Origin: Paenibacillus sp. LHD-117
GTDB taxonomy: Bacteria > Bacillota > Bacilli > Paenibacillales > Paenibacillaceae
Length of the DNA: 64,000 nt
NCBI RefSeq assembly: GCF_030929555.1
Contig: NZ_JAVFVT010000035.1
Span: forward strand, 19,838 to 83,837
Direction of reading: 5' to 3'
Shown here: piece by piece, positions 26,196-34,773 of the stretch
Numbering within the stretch: the stretch's first letter is position 1
How the letters are laid out: the number at the start of each line of letters is the position of its first letter
The notes under the pieces: model-generated
What the model saw: only the letters and a program-made list of their open reading frames with translations
Told to the model about the DNA's origin: nothing
Database searches by the model: none
Position numbers and translations under genes: made by a program

Positions 26196-26950
26196 CAGCT
26201 TTCCCCTCCGGCTACGAGACGGTAGAACGCATCCTCCAGCGATCCATTCCGGCCTTCGAATCCCGCGGCAGATCGGATCGCGTCCAGATTGCCTTGCGCC
26301 GCGATGCGGCCTTGATGCATGACGATGAACCGGTCGCAATACGCCTCAACCGTCGATAAAATATGCGAGCTCATCAGTATGGCGGCGCCTCCGCGTTTGA
26401 CCTCGACAAGCCTGTCGAGCAGCGAACGGATGCCGAGCGGGTCGAGGCCAAGAAACGGTTCGTCGATAATATAGAGCGGCGGAGAGGCGAGCAGCGCGCT
26501 CATGATCATGACCTTCTGGCGCATCCCCTTCGACAGATGCGCGGCGAAAGCACCTCTCTTCTTCCTCATTTGGAATTCGTTCAGCAGCTCTTCCGCTCTT
26601 GATTCGTAATCTTCTTCACGTACGCCATAGGCCATGCCGCTTAACCGCAGATGCTCTTCTACCGTCAGCTCATCGAACAAGACGGGCGATTCCGGCACAT
26701 AAGCGAAGGCCGAACGGTACTGCTCCGGCGATTGCGCGAGACGTACACCTGCCACCTCCACTTCCCCTTGCTGGGGAGTCAGCAGCCCCAAAATATGTTT
26801 GATCGTCGTGCTTTTGCCCGCTCCGTTCAGACCGATCAAGCCGACCATCTCGCCCGGCCGAATATCGAAGCCGATATCGTGCAGCACCGGCCGCTTCGGG
26901 CTGTAGCCCCCGGTCAATCCTTGCACTTGCAGCACTTTCTCCGCGTTCAT
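26195..26950 (-). CDS. ecsA: ABC transporter ATPase EcsA
   Basis: A 251-aa ATPase: Walker A GLNGAGKST, signature LSKGM (the EcsA-type variant of LSGGQ), Walker B LYIIDEPFLGLD and H-loop MSSHIL. The start MNAEKVLQVQGLTGGY at 26950 gives the usual EcsA length and has GGTGA 7 bases before; an in-frame ATG at 26974 with AGGGGA is a close alternative. It works with EcsB as an ABC transporter or regulator of membrane proteolysis. Confidence 0.87.
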   Translation of the reverse strand: MNAEKVLQVQGLTGGYSPKRPVLHDIGFDIRPGEMVGLIGLNGAGKSTTIKHILGLLTPQQGEVEVAGVRLAQSPEQYRSAFAYVPESPVLFDELTVEEHLRLSGMAYGVREEDYESRAEELLNEFQMRKKRGAFAAHLSKGMRQKVMIMSALLASPPLYIIDEPFLGLDPLGIRSLLDRLVEVKRGGAAILMSSHILSTVEAYCDRFIVMHQGRIAAQGNLDAIRSAAGFEGRNGSLEDAFYRLVAGGES

Positions 26951-27032
26951 GTTTTCGTCACCACAGCTTTCCATTATTCCCCTGATTGCACTCTTAACAG
27001 CATACCGAAGTTGAACGAAAATTTCAAAACAA

Positions 27033-27090
27033 AGAAGAGGCTGCCGCCTCCGCATTCAAGCTGCGGGGGGACAACCTCTTCCTATCGGGC
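27033..27090 (-). terminator. Terminator of the SLH-protein gene
   Basis: Imperfect long stem GAAGAGGCTGCCGCCTCCGCA / TGCGGGGGGACAACCTCTTC around AT-rich loop bases. On the minus strand it is followed by TTTGTTTTG, so it terminates transcription of the S-layer-homology gene ending at 27121. Confidence 0.7.
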
Positions 27091-27120
27091 TTGGAAATGT
27101 CCAAGCGATAATAGCGCCAA

Positions 27121-28440
27121 TTATTTGATCGTGATCGTTTTGACGATGTTGTTCTCGCCTTTCACTTCGACGAGCTGGCCAACCTTCAGCAAGGAAACGT
27201 CGCCGACAACCGTTACGTTCGCGTCTACGTTGTAGATCAGCGTCGTCGTCGTGTTGTTGGATTCCGCGCGCGTTACCGTAATGGTAGCGAGCTTCGCTTG
27301 GGCGTTGAAGTTCAGCGTGTTCACGATGCCGAGCTCCGTGAACGCCGTCGTTACCGGGGCTTTCTCCGTTACTTCGATGAACACGACTTTGTTCTGGTAC
27401 GTACGGATGAACAGCTTGTCGCCGGCTTTCAAGTCGGCAATCGTCGCTTTTTTGTCGTCTCTGAAGATAAAGACGCTTGGATCGACGGCAAGCGCCAATT
27501 CCGTGTTATCCGATTGAACTACAGTAAGCGAACCGTTCGCGGAAGCCTTCAGCGTGCCTTGGATGGCGCGAGCGTCGTGGTCCGGCATTTCGCCGTCCGT
27601 TCGGTCGAGAAGCGCTGCCAGCTCTGCGCGTGTAACCGGTTGATTCGGACGGAACGTCATGTTGCCGTGTTTGTCCTTGTAGCCCGTAATGATGCCCTTA
27701 TCCAGCGCAAGCTTCACGTAGCCCACGGAGCCGGCCGGAATTTGGTTCGCGTCCTTGAAGTCCAGCTTCGTGTTGTTCAACGCTTTTGCTTCATCTTCCA
27801 GCTTAAGCGCTTTGATTAACAGGATCGTCGACCAGAGACGCGTCGCTTTTTCGCCAGGCTTGATTTCCGTTTCGGTTTCGGCGAACAGGTCGTTCTCTAG
27901 CGCTACCGATACGTAGCCGACTGCCCATGGGTATTTTTTCTCCAGCTTGTCCGCGTCCTTGAAGTTCAGCTCCGTGTTCATCTCCGCGGAGGATTCCGCT
28001 TGCTCGCGCAGACCCATCAGCCTGACAGCAGCCGTCAATGTTTCGATGCGGTTAATGTGCTGATCTGGTTTGAACGTGCCGTCTTCATAGCCGGTGAACA
28101 CGCCTTTGGCCGCGAGACGCATAATGTATTCAAGCGCCCATTGCAGCTGCTCTTCGTCTTTGAAATTCCATTTTACTTTATATTTGTCGTCGTCGTCGCC
28201 CCAGCCTTTGTCCTTGTCCCACTTGTCGTCATTGTCGTCTTCGTCGTCATTGTCGTCATCGTCGTCGTCGTTGTCGTCATCATCGTTGTCCCACTTATCG
28301 TGGTCGCTCCAGCCTTTGTCGCTGTCTCTTCCTTTATCGTAATCGTTCGATTGCGCGAATGCCGATGTCGCGCCGCTTGCCAGCATCAGAACCGCCGTTG
28401 CGGTAATCGCCGTTTTTTTCCATAATGTGTTCTTCGTCAT
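27121..28440 (-). CDS. Secreted S-layer-homology (SLH) protein with poly-Asp/Asn stretch
   Basis: A 439-aa exported protein. Residues 1-29 are a signal peptide ending ATSAFA. Residues about 45-88 are almost only D, N, K and W (DNDDDDNDDDDDDNDDEDD), likely a calcium-binding or charged spacer. Three SLH motifs follow (about 95-150, 160-215, 225-280; for example YIMRLAAKGVFTGYEDGTFKPDQHINRIET), which bind pyruvylated wall polymer. The rest is a beta-rich C-terminal domain. ATG 28440 has AAAGGAGA upstream; the in-frame GTG at 28449 overlaps that RBS and is rejected. Confidence 0.88.
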   Translation of the reverse strand: MTKNTLWKKTAITATAVLMLASGATSAFAQSNDYDKGRDSDKGWSDHDKWDNDDDDNDDDDDDNDDEDDNDDKWDKDKGWGDDDDKYKVKWNFKDEEQLQWALEYIMRLAAKGVFTGYEDGTFKPDQHINRIETLTAAVRLMGLREQAESSAEMNTELNFKDADKLEKKYPWAVGYVSVALENDLFAETETEIKPGEKATRLWSTILLIKALKLEDEAKALNNTKLDFKDANQIPAGSVGYVKLALDKGIITGYKDKHGNMTFRPNQPVTRAELAALLDRTDGEMPDHDARAIQGTLKASANGSLTVVQSDNTELALAVDPSVFIFRDDKKATIADLKAGDKLFIRTYQNKVVFIEVTEKAPVTTAFTELGIVNTLNFNAQAKLATITVTRAESNNTTTTLIYNVDANVTVVGDVSLLKVGQLVEVKGENNIVKTITIK

Positions 28441-28551
28441 AATAGCCACTCTCCTTTGAACGTTAGCGGGATGCCGCTTTTATCCTTCGCCCATAAGTTT
28501 CGCAAGGGGAAGTTCGTTTTAAGGGGTGGCTATTAAAAAAATTCGATAAAT

Positions 28552-30072
28552 CTATTCTTTTTTCGCGGAATCGCGTTTCTCTTTCAACCATTTCGGAGCG
28601 CCTTTGTTCTTGCCGTCGCGTTTCTTCTGCTCCTTCGCCTGGGCTTTCGACACGGGTTTTGCCGTTGGTTTTGCGGCCTTGCCGTCAGCTCCGGCTGCAG
28701 CGCGTCCCGCTTGCTTGGAGACGGACTTCGCCCCCACTCTGCCAACCCTTGGCCCGCCCGGCTCGGCCGCGCTTACGCTCGCCGGTTTACTTGCTGCTCC
28801 GGCAGTGCCGGCCGGCCGCCGCTCGGCGGACTCGGCTCGTGCTGACGTTCTCGCCTCCGCCCGCGCTCGGCCAGCCGCTCCTTCCGTGCCGCCGCTTCTG
28901 CCGGCACCCGGGCGCGTCGCCTCGCGAAGCTGCTCATCCGACAGCAGCTTGCCGCGGAACATCGTCCGCTCGCTTAGGTCGATGCCAAGCGTCTTGCGGA
29001 ATTTATTCACGATAAACAGCTCTTGCGGCGTAACGATCGTAATGACGGTTCCGGGCTTGCCCATCCGTCCCGTTCTTCCCGCGCGATGAACGTAATGATC
29101 CGCGTCCACCGCGGGATCGAGCTGAAGCACGAGCGGCAGCCCCTCGATATCCAGTCCCCTGGCCGCGACGTCCGTGGCAAGCAGAAGCTGGCAGGTGCCT
29201 TCGCGGAACCGCGCCAACGTCGCCGCGCGCCGCTGTTTGTCGGAATCGCCGTACAAGGTTTCGACGGCGAAGCCCTCGTACTTCAGCTTCGCCTCCCAGT
29301 TCGCGATCTCGTTCGTATCGTTCAGGAACAGTAGGGCAGAAGCCGGGTTAAGCAAACGGATCAACCGTCTGGCCGTATCCGTCTTGTCCCTGCGGTCGCT
29401 GACGACGTAGAGGTTGTCGATTGTTTGCGAAACGCGATGCTCCATTGCGAGCTGGAAGCGGACCGGATCCTTCATCCAACGTCCTTCGTATCTGGTCATC
29501 TGCTCCGGGTACGTCGCGGAGAAAAAAGCCGTCTGGCGATCCTTGCCCATCGCGAATAGAACCGCCTCGAGTTCCTTCTCCGAGCCGAGCTGGAACGTCT
29601 GATCCGCTTCGTCGATGACGACGAAGCGCACCTCATGCAGCTTCAGCTTCTTATTCTTCAGCAGCTCGTGAATGCGGCCCGGCGTGCCGATAACAAGTTG
29701 CGGCCGCAGCTTCAGCTTCTCGACCTGGCGCTTCATCGCCGCTCCTCCGATCAGCTGCTGCACGCGGATGCCCAGCGGCTCCGCGTAACGCTCCGCGACC
29801 CGGACGATCTGCATCGCAAGCTCCTGAGTCGGCGAGACGACGACCGCTTGAATCGAACCCGATTCGGTATTGATCCGCTGCAGCAGAGGCAGCAGGAACG
29901 CCAGCGTCTTCCCCGTTCCCGTCTGCGATCGCGCCGATACGTCCTTGCCCGCAAGCAAGGCCGGTATCGTATCCGCTTGCACGTCGGTAGGCTCCATGAG
30001 CCCGTGTCCGATTAAAACCTCCGCTAGCTGCCCATTAAGGCCTATTTCTGTCCATGCATTGCCGTTTCCCAT
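28552..30072 (-). CDS. DEAD-box ATP-dependent RNA helicase
   Basis: A 506-aa helicase. Motifs in order: Q-motif (GLMEPTDVQADTIPALL), I SQTGTGKT (49-56), Ia PTQELAMQ, Ib TPGR, II DEAD, III SAT, IV LLFLND, V ATDVAARGLD and VI HRAGRTGR. From about residue 375 the protein becomes a low-complexity A/R/G/K-rich basic tail, likely for RNA or ribosome contacts. It resembles the CshA/CshB group, but the tail prevents a firm orthologue call. RNA remodelling at low temperature or in mRNA decay is the likely role. Confidence 0.9.
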   Translation of the reverse strand: MGNGNAWTEIGLNGQLAEVLIGHGLMEPTDVQADTIPALLAGKDVSARSQTGTGKTLAFLLPLLQRINTESGSIQAVVVSPTQELAMQIVRVAERYAEPLGIRVQQLIGGAAMKRQVEKLKLRPQLVIGTPGRIHELLKNKKLKLHEVRFVVIDEADQTFQLGSEKELEAVLFAMGKDRQTAFFSATYPEQMTRYEGRWMKDPVRFQLAMEHRVSQTIDNLYVVSDRRDKTDTARRLIRLLNPASALLFLNDTNEIANWEAKLKYEGFAVETLYGDSDKQRRAATLARFREGTCQLLLATDVAARGLDIEGLPLVLQLDPAVDADHYVHRAGRTGRMGKPGTVITIVTPQELFIVNKFRKTLGIDLSERTMFRGKLLSDEQLREATRPGAGRSGGTEGAAGRARAEARTSARAESAERRPAGTAGAASKPASVSAAEPGGPRVGRVGAKSVSKQAGRAAAGADGKAAKPTAKPVSKAQAKEQKKRDGKNKGAPKWLKEKRDSAKKE

Positions 30073-30097
30073 AGATAACCCCTCTTAATCGCTACGT

Positions 30098-30871
30098 TTA
30101 TTTTCGATTAAACAATCCGCCGAACAGCCGGTCCGCCACGCGCGGGAACAACCCGTACAGCTTAATGCCAAGCGATGCCGCATGCGGCAAGTCAAGCTCG
30201 GATTTCTTCCGTTCCATGACGCGGACGATCGCATTCGCCACGTATTCCGGCTTCATCATAAACCAACCGACGTTTTTTGCGTACGAGCCCGTCGGATCCG
30301 CGATGGCAAAAAACTCGGTGTCGATCGGTCCCGGATTAATTGCGGATACGCGGATGCCTTGGCCTCTAAGCTCCATCCGAAGCGAGTTCGTGAAGCCGAG
30401 GACGGCATGTTTGGTCGCGGTGTAACTCGTCGACTTTGCCGAACCGATCTTGCCCGCCATCGAAGCCACGTTCACGATATGCCCGCCGCCTTGCTTCAGC
30501 ATGTACGGAAGGACGGCTTTCGTGCAACGCACGATCCCCATATAGTTCGTGTCCATCATCGCTTCGAATTGCTCTACCGGCATGTCCGCGAACGTCTCGA
30601 ACTGTCCGTAACCGGCATTATTTAATAAGATGTCGATTCGGCCGTATTGCTGGATAACTTTGCGAACGACCGCCTCTACCTGCCTCATGTCGGTTACGTC
30701 CATAACATAATAAGAACAATTGCGGCCGATCGCCGCAGCTTGTTTCGCAAGCCGGGCTTCATTCCTCCCCGTCAGCACCGGCACGGCTCCGCGCTTGGCC
30801 AGCAGCGCCGCCGTCAGCGCGCCTATGCCGCTTGAGGCACCGGAAATCAGCACCACTTTCCCGTTCAACAT
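30098..30871 (-). CDS. Short-chain dehydrogenase/reductase
   Basis: A 257-aa classical SDR. NAD(P)-binding SGASSGIG at 10-17, NNAGYG near 86-91, catalytic Ser near 140 and the Y-x-x-x-K pair in SYTATKHA (about 152-157). It resembles the YqjQ group by its C-terminal SLGIKLYGLFPRVADRLFGG, but the substrate is unknown. It lies 25 bases after the helicase start region on the same strand and may share its transcript. Confidence 0.85.
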   Translation of the reverse strand: MLNGKVVLISGASSGIGALTAALLAKRGAVPVLTGRNEARLAKQAAAIGRNCSYYVMDVTDMRQVEAVVRKVIQQYGRIDILLNNAGYGQFETFADMPVEQFEAMMDTNYMGIVRCTKAVLPYMLKQGGGHIVNVASMAGKIGSAKSTSYTATKHAVLGFTNSLRMELRGQGIRVSAINPGPIDTEFFAIADPTGSYAKNVGWFMMKPEYVANAIVRVMERKKSELDLPHAASLGIKLYGLFPRVADRLFGGLFNRK

Positions 30872-30930
30872 GTCTCATCACCTTTTCGAACACGCGTTAT
30901 CTGTAAGTTTACTGCACTCTTCCCGGGGAA

Positions 30931-30956
30931 GCAAAAAAAGCTCCCGCAGGAGCTTT
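30931..30956 (-). terminator. Terminator of the CheX-like gene
   Basis: AAAGCTCC (30937-30944) pairs with GGAGCTTT (30949-30956) across CGCA. On the minus strand it is followed by TTTTTTT, so it terminates the CheX-like gene. Confidence 0.85.
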
Positions 30957-30963
30957 CTTCCGC

Positions 30964-31425
30964 TTACGAAGCAATTAGGACTTGAATGTCGAGCTCGCCG
31001 ATGCCATCCATAATAAGCGGAATCGTCAACGCTTGCTTCGCGCTGAACCCCGCGGATTGCGCGGAATGAATGACCTTCGGCGGAGTGATGTCGACCTTCA
31101 CTCCTTGATTGTATAACATGGTGCTGGCATTGCCGCTGATCATGTTGCCTAGTTCGGAAATGGCGCTTCGGGAAATTTCGTCAATCTCGGAGATGACGAA
31201 TCCTCCCATCATCGCGGATACCATCCGAAGTGCTACCTGTTCGCTTAGTCCGAATACAATATCACCGTTCATCTGTCCGTTGAGGCCGATCTGAATCCAT
31301 ATGTAATTCTCAACAAACTTAATGTCCTTGAGCCCTAGCTGTCCTGTCGCAGGCCGTATTTGAACGACTTGCTCAATTACGATTTTTGCAGATTCAAGAA
31401 ACGGGTTTATATACTCTGCCTTCAT
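30964..31425 (-). CDS. CheX/CheC-family chemotaxis phosphatase-like protein
   Basis: A 153-aa protein of the CheC/CheX/FliY fold. The phosphatase helix with E-x-x-N is seen in SELGNMISGNASTML. CheX proteins dephosphorylate CheY-P. The protein has one such motif, as CheX does. ATG 31425 gives the expected start MKAEYINPFLESA; the open frame continues to 31464 without a better RBS. No other chemotaxis genes are nearby, so it is an isolated copy with its own terminator. Confidence 0.82.
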   Translation of the reverse strand: MKAEYINPFLESAKIVIEQVVQIRPATGQLGLKDIKFVENYIWIQIGLNGQMNGDIVFGLSEQVALRMVSAMMGGFVISEIDEISRSAISELGNMISGNASTMLYNQGVKVDITPPKVIHSAQSAGFSAKQALTIPLIMDGIGELDIQVLIAS

Positions 31426-31556
31426 AACGAGGAAGCGCTCCTTTTTTCTCGACAAAATTCGCAATTTGTCTATTTGACAACTATTATACTCGAATCACTA
31501 GGACAAGTATACTAGGAATGACGCATATCCTCCTTTGGTCCTAGTTCAATGTTCGG

Positions 31557-32555
31557 TCATACGGCTTTGCTGCCGCTCTTCCGACGGTAGCGGATTCGCA
31601 TGAGGCGAAGCCGCTCATACCATTGCTCGACCTGACGGCCGGACTTTCCATCTTCCCCTTGGCCGTAAACCTGTTCAAGTACCGGCTTCAAATAACGGTC
31701 GCCCATCGCGGCCATCGCATCCCATATGAGCTGCTGCTCCGATTGCGGCACCTCGCTAAGCTCCCGGTCGACGAACGGCTCCACGTCGTAGCCTTCCGCC
31801 TCCAAATCCTCGATCCGGATCAGAAGCTCGCGACGGGACAAGGACAGATCTTCCTCCAGCTGCTTCAGCTGACCGCCTTGCTGGAGAACGGTCAGAATTC
31901 TTTTCTTCTCTTGCTGGCGATCCATCAGCAGTTTGTACTTGTTCTCCTTTTGTTTATACTGCCAAGCCGCATAGACATCGGGATCCAATCGGTCCTCTAC
32001 CCAGTCCAGCGGGAAGGGTGTGCTTCGAGAGGCTTCTGCCGTAACGGCGAGCACGTCCGCTCCGTAAGAGGCATGTTTCATCTTGCCCCAGCCAGGAATT
32101 TGGTTCAATTCCTCTTCCGTTTGCGGGACGAATGCGCTGATCATCCATAACATCCGGTTCGTCGCGACGAGATAGGCGGACTTCTTCTCTGCGGCCGCCG
32201 CTTTCCTGCGCCACTCGCGAAGCGCCTGGAACAGCTCTTGGTCCGCGTTCAGCTCACCATAGCAGTGCAGCATGGTCATATAGCCGCCGCCTGCGGTACG
32301 CGGCCCTTCCAGCATGCCATCGATGACGGGAGCGTAACCGGCACCCATTACTTTGGCGACGCCGTGCCTGAAGGAAGTAATCATCTCTTCCCAAGAGGTT
32401 CCTTCGAACCAAACGGTCGAGCTTTGCCCGCTTTCTTCCTCTTCCTGCCACTCAACGGACCACTGCCCCTGGTCTTCTCCGATAAACAGCCGGGCGCTTC
32501 CGTTCCCCGCTCCTTCCGCGTGTTTCTCGAACGTGTTCATAAATACGATTTGCAT
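31557..32555 (-). CDS. HRDC-domain protein
   Basis: A 332-aa protein. The N-terminus (about 1-80) is not recognised. Residues about 100-175 match an HRDC domain (ELFQALREWRRKAAAAEKKS, then TEEELNQIPGWGKMKHASYG), a nucleic-acid-binding module of RecQ and RNase D. The C-terminal third is helical and charged with a possible coiled coil (ELLIRIEDLEAEGYDVE). There is no helicase or nuclease domain. ATG 32555 follows AAAGGTGAG; the frame opens at 32576 without a better site. Confidence 0.75.
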   Translation of the reverse strand: MQIVFMNTFEKHAEGAGNGSARLFIGEDQGQWSVEWQEEEESGQSSTVWFEGTSWEEMITSFRHGVAKVMGAGYAPVIDGMLEGPRTAGGGYMTMLHCYGELNADQELFQALREWRRKAAAAEKKSAYLVATNRMLWMISAFVPQTEEELNQIPGWGKMKHASYGADVLAVTAEASRSTPFPLDWVEDRLDPDVYAAWQYKQKENKYKLLMDRQQEKKRILTVLQQGGQLKQLEEDLSLSRRELLIRIEDLEAEGYDVEPFVDRELSEVPQSEQQLIWDAMAAMGDRYLKPVLEQVYGQGEDGKSGRQVEQWYERLRLMRIRYRRKSGSKAV

Positions 32556-32628
32556 CCTGTCACTCACCTTTCGCATTTTGTAATGGTCGCGAATACCGCA
32601 AACGACTTCTCTTGTGCAACAAAAAAAG

Positions 32629-32662
32629 CACCTCTTCCGCCATTCGGCAAAAGAGGTGCTTC
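32629..32662 (-). terminator. Hairpin with U-tract between divergent genes
   Basis: AAGCACCTCTT and AAGAGGTGCTT flank 13 bases (about 32629-32662). On the minus strand T-rich sequence follows (GCTTTTTTTG). It lies upstream of the HRDC gene on the same strand, so it either attenuates that gene's own leader or stops antisense transcription. Why it sits here is unclear. Confidence 0.55.
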
Positions 32663-32728
32663 CTCGTCGTTCAAGTATTCGATTGGTTACATGCTATCAT
32701 ATCGTTATAACGTTGACAAGCTGAATTT

Positions 32729-32759
32729 CATGACTCTTCGCGCGAAAGTCATGTATAAT
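32729..32759 (+). promoter_or_regulatory. Inverted repeat abutting a -10 box before the DUF3055 gene
   Basis: CATGACT (32729-32735) and AGTCATG (32747-32753) flank TTCGCGCGAA, itself palindromic. TATAAT follows immediately (32754-32759). No good -35 is seen at 17 bases, so the promoter may need an activator or be repressed at this dyad. Confidence 0.45.
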
Positions 32760-32793
32760 AACAACAATCAAGCTTGAACAGGAGGTGCTCCAC

Positions 32794-33090
32794 ATGCAAT
32801 TGCCTAATTACGATTTCCTCTCGGATTCTACAGAAGATACATCAACCCGATTCGTCACCTTCATTACGCCAAGCCTGAAGCGGTTCGACCTTGCCGTCTT
32901 GACGACGAACCGGTTCTACGGCAAGAAGCTGGTAACGGACTTGCAATTCGGCAAAACGGCCATCATCGGCCCCGACGATCTCGAGGAAGAAGGTTATTTG
33001 GAATACGCGTTCAAGCTGTCGGAAGAAGAGGCGGAGGAGCTGCGGCAGTTTCTTTATTTTGTCGTTGGCACGGTGAATTTTACGGATTAA
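32794..33090 (+). CDS. DUF3055 family protein
   Basis: A 98-aa soluble acidic protein matching DUF3055 (TEDTSTRFVTFITPSLKRFD, LTTNRFYGKKLVTDLQFGKT, LEEEGYLEYAFKLSEEEAEE), small conserved Bacillales proteins of unknown function. The ATG at 32794 is 8 bases after AGGAGG; the in-frame GTG at 32785 overlaps that RBS. Confidence 0.85.
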   Translation: MQLPNYDFLSDSTEDTSTRFVTFITPSLKRFDLAVLTTNRFYGKKLVTDLQFGKTAIIGPDDLEEEGYLEYAFKLSEEEAEELRQFLYFVVGTVNFTD

Positions 33091-33140
33091 TCGGGGCATT
33101 CTAAAGCGGTAACGACCACCATCCGGGGAGGAACTTGCCA

Positions 33141-33419
33141 GTGTATCTAGGCGATCATGATGACCGTGACTTTAACCCAGACGTATCGACAGCCGAATCG
33201 CATCGGAATGACTTATTCGCCGAAGAGTTCCCGGAAGGGCCATACGGCTCGGATCTGATCAGCGAATCGCTCGGGAAAAGCTCGCCATGGCGCATGAACC
33301 AGCACGCGCAAAGCGCGTACGGTTACGAGAACAAGGCTTTGCACGCGGGTCTGGAACGCGATTATCCCGGCGAAGACGATTATCGCACGGGGGTTCCAGA
33401 GGTACAAGACGAACCGTAA
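33141..33419 (+). CDS. Small acidic hypothetical protein
   Basis: About 92 aa, polar and acidic (pattern DRDFNPDVSTAESHRNDLFA, ending YRTGVPEVQDEP), no membrane segment, likely poorly folded. GTG 33141 is 9 bases after GGGAGG and fits better than the TTG at 33135. It lies 50 bases after the DUF3055 gene and ends before a bidirectional terminator, so the two may be co-transcribed. Family not recognised. Confidence 0.6.
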   Translation: MYLGDHDDRDFNPDVSTAESHRNDLFAEEFPEGPYGSDLISESLGKSSPWRMNQHAQSAYGYENKALHAGLERDYPGEDDYRTGVPEVQDEP

Positions 33420-33449
33420 TCGCAAGCTAGCCGAACTCCCATAAGCGCA

Positions 33450-33501
33450 AGCAACGCCCAAGGCGTTAAGCGTGAAAACCGCTTATGCCTTGGGCGTTGC
33501 T
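33450..33501. terminator. Bidirectional terminator
   Basis: AGCAACGCCCAAGGCGTTAAG (from 33450) pairs with the segment ending at 33501 (GCCTTGGGCGTTGCT), a stem of over 20 bp with one small asymmetry. It lies between the convergent hypothetical gene and the metallophosphoesterase. Confidence 0.8.
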
Positions 33502-33503
33502 GT

Positions 33504-34262
33504 TTATAAATCGTGAATCGTCACTTCGCTTCGCACCATGAATCTTGCGTTTACGCCGGCTTGCCCGATGCCTTTCGAAATATAATAAGGACCGCGCTTG
33601 CCGTTGTGAAGGCCTTTGTATATGCCTTGCGTCGAGAGTGGGCCTTTCGGTTTGAATGCAAAGAAAAAAGGAATATTCATCTGTTTGCCGTGAAGATGTC
33701 CGGCCATCAAATAGTCGAAGGGACGATCGATCTCCAACACCACGTTCGGGTCGTGCGTAATAACGACTACCGGCTCCGGCCCGTTAATCCCTTGGAACGA
33801 CGCCTTGATGCGGCTATGGCCCGTACTGTAATTGTCGATGCCGACAAGCCTGAAGCCCGGCAGCTCGACATGGCTGTTCCGCAGAAGCGGAATTCCTCTG
33901 GCGCGAAAACGTTCGGTCAGATCGCGAAGGCGGGGAAGCTCGTAATCATGATTGCCGAGCACGGCGTAAGCCGGCACGCCGGCTGCCTCTATCACCCGCA
34001 GATAACGATCCAGCGAAGGCAAATAACTCCTTTTATACGTAAAGTCCCCGGTCAAAAACACATAATCCGGTTTCTCCGAGCGAATAACGGCTTCGAGCCT
34101 TTGCGGCGTAACACGCAGCCGATCCACGTGAAGATCGCTAACTTGCAAGACCCGTATGCCGATGCCGAGCGGCATTCGAACGCGTTCGATCTTCAACCAT
34201 TGCGTCGGCCAAATAAATGCCAAATAAAACAGCAAGGCCGCGCACAAAACGATGGACAACAT
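33504..34262 (-). CDS. Metallophosphoesterase, YkuE-like
   Basis: A 252-aa calcineurin-like phosphoesterase anchored by one N-terminal membrane segment (about 2-20). All metal motifs are present: SDLHVD (42-47), TGDFTY, GNHD, THDP and GHLHGKQ. It resembles membrane-bound YkuE-type enzymes; the substrate is unknown. It starts 41 bases after the stop of the minus-strand RRE gene, so both may be transcribed from the operator-controlled promoter at 34673-34727. The RBS before ATG 34262 is weak; a CTG 18 bases upstream with GGAGG is a possible alternative. Confidence 0.82.
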   Translation of the reverse strand: MLSIVLCAALLFYLAFIWPTQWLKIERVRMPLGIGIRVLQVSDLHVDRLRVTPQRLEAVIRSEKPDYVFLTGDFTYKRSYLPSLDRYLRVIEAAGVPAYAVLGNHDYELPRLRDLTERFRARGIPLLRNSHVELPGFRLVGIDNYSTGHSRIKASFQGINGPEPVVVITHDPNVVLEIDRPFDYLMAGHLHGKQMNIPFFFAFKPKGPLSTQGIYKGLHNGKRGPYYISKGIGQAGVNARFMVRSEVTIHDL

Positions 34263-34302
34263 GATTATCGTTTCTTTCAGAAGCCCCGCACCTCCAATCC
34301 CC

Positions 34303-34620
34303 TTAACAGGATAAGCTGAACTGGATGAGACGCTCCTTGGACAGCTTCGCGAGAAAACCGAATACCTCGGTCTCGCATGTCATACGATCAATATCATACT
34401 CAAACAACAGCTTGTTGACAACTTCGCCAACGGAGAGCGGTTCCCGGATCAAATCCCATATTCGGCTTCCGATCTCATTGAATCGATACGATTTCCCTAT
34501 ATCCAGCCGAAGAACGGATAGCGGCTCTCCGAATAAGCCTTCCTCGACGATCTGTTCCTTCTTCAACCGAATGACATGCAAGTAAGAAGAAAGCGAATAA
34601 GGAACTTCACCCGGCATCAT
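34303..34620 (-). CDS. PqqD/RRE-type protein, second copy
   Basis: About 105 aa ending in a PqqD-like winged helix (SYRFNEIGSRIWDLI, SVGEVVNKLLFEYDIDR, CETEVFGFLAKLSKERLIQF), the fold that binds RiPP leader peptides. The open frame begins at a TTG (34680), but that codon lies inside the operator palindrome, at about +10 of the transcript, without RBS; ATG 34620 or 34617 after GGAAG is preferred. The N-terminal 45 residues are longer than in B1. It may be a second leader-binding protein or have another client; no second precursor gene is seen near it. Confidence 0.75.
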   Translation of the reverse strand: MMPGEVPYSLSSYLHVIRLKKEQIVEEGLFGEPLSVLRLDIGKSYRFNEIGSRIWDLIREPLSVGEVVNKLLFEYDIDRMTCETEVFGFLAKLSKERLIQFSLSC

Positions 34621-34672
34621 GACTTCCGCATGCGTATCCAAATCGAACACCTCGTATCCGAACGAATCTATT

Positions 34673-34727
34673 GTTCTCAATAAAGAACAACATCATGATC
34701 TTAACATTCGTTTTCCGCGATTGTCAA
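34673..34727 (-). promoter_or_regulatory. Promoter with SinR-like operator of the minus-strand RRE gene
   Basis: On the minus strand TTGACA (34722-34727), 18 bases, TAAGAT (34698-34703), 9 bases, then GTTCTTTATTGAGAAC (34673-34688). One arm has GTTCTTT, an exact SinR core; the other differs at one base. Same design as the lasso C-A-K-D promoter. Confidence 0.8.
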
Positions 34728-34773
34728 TGCGAGCCAGGTTCACCCCGACTTTCGCCCATCCTCGAATCTGCTG

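Noticed and set aside
28000..28425. Plus-strand frame with long runs of valine and isoleucine
   Set aside because: Antisense to the poly-Asp/Asn region of the SLH protein; the GTC/ATC codons are its complement.
28450..28551. Possible riboswitch in the SLH gene leader
   Set aside because: A short AGCGG/CCGCT stem is visible but no known aptamer core could be recognised.
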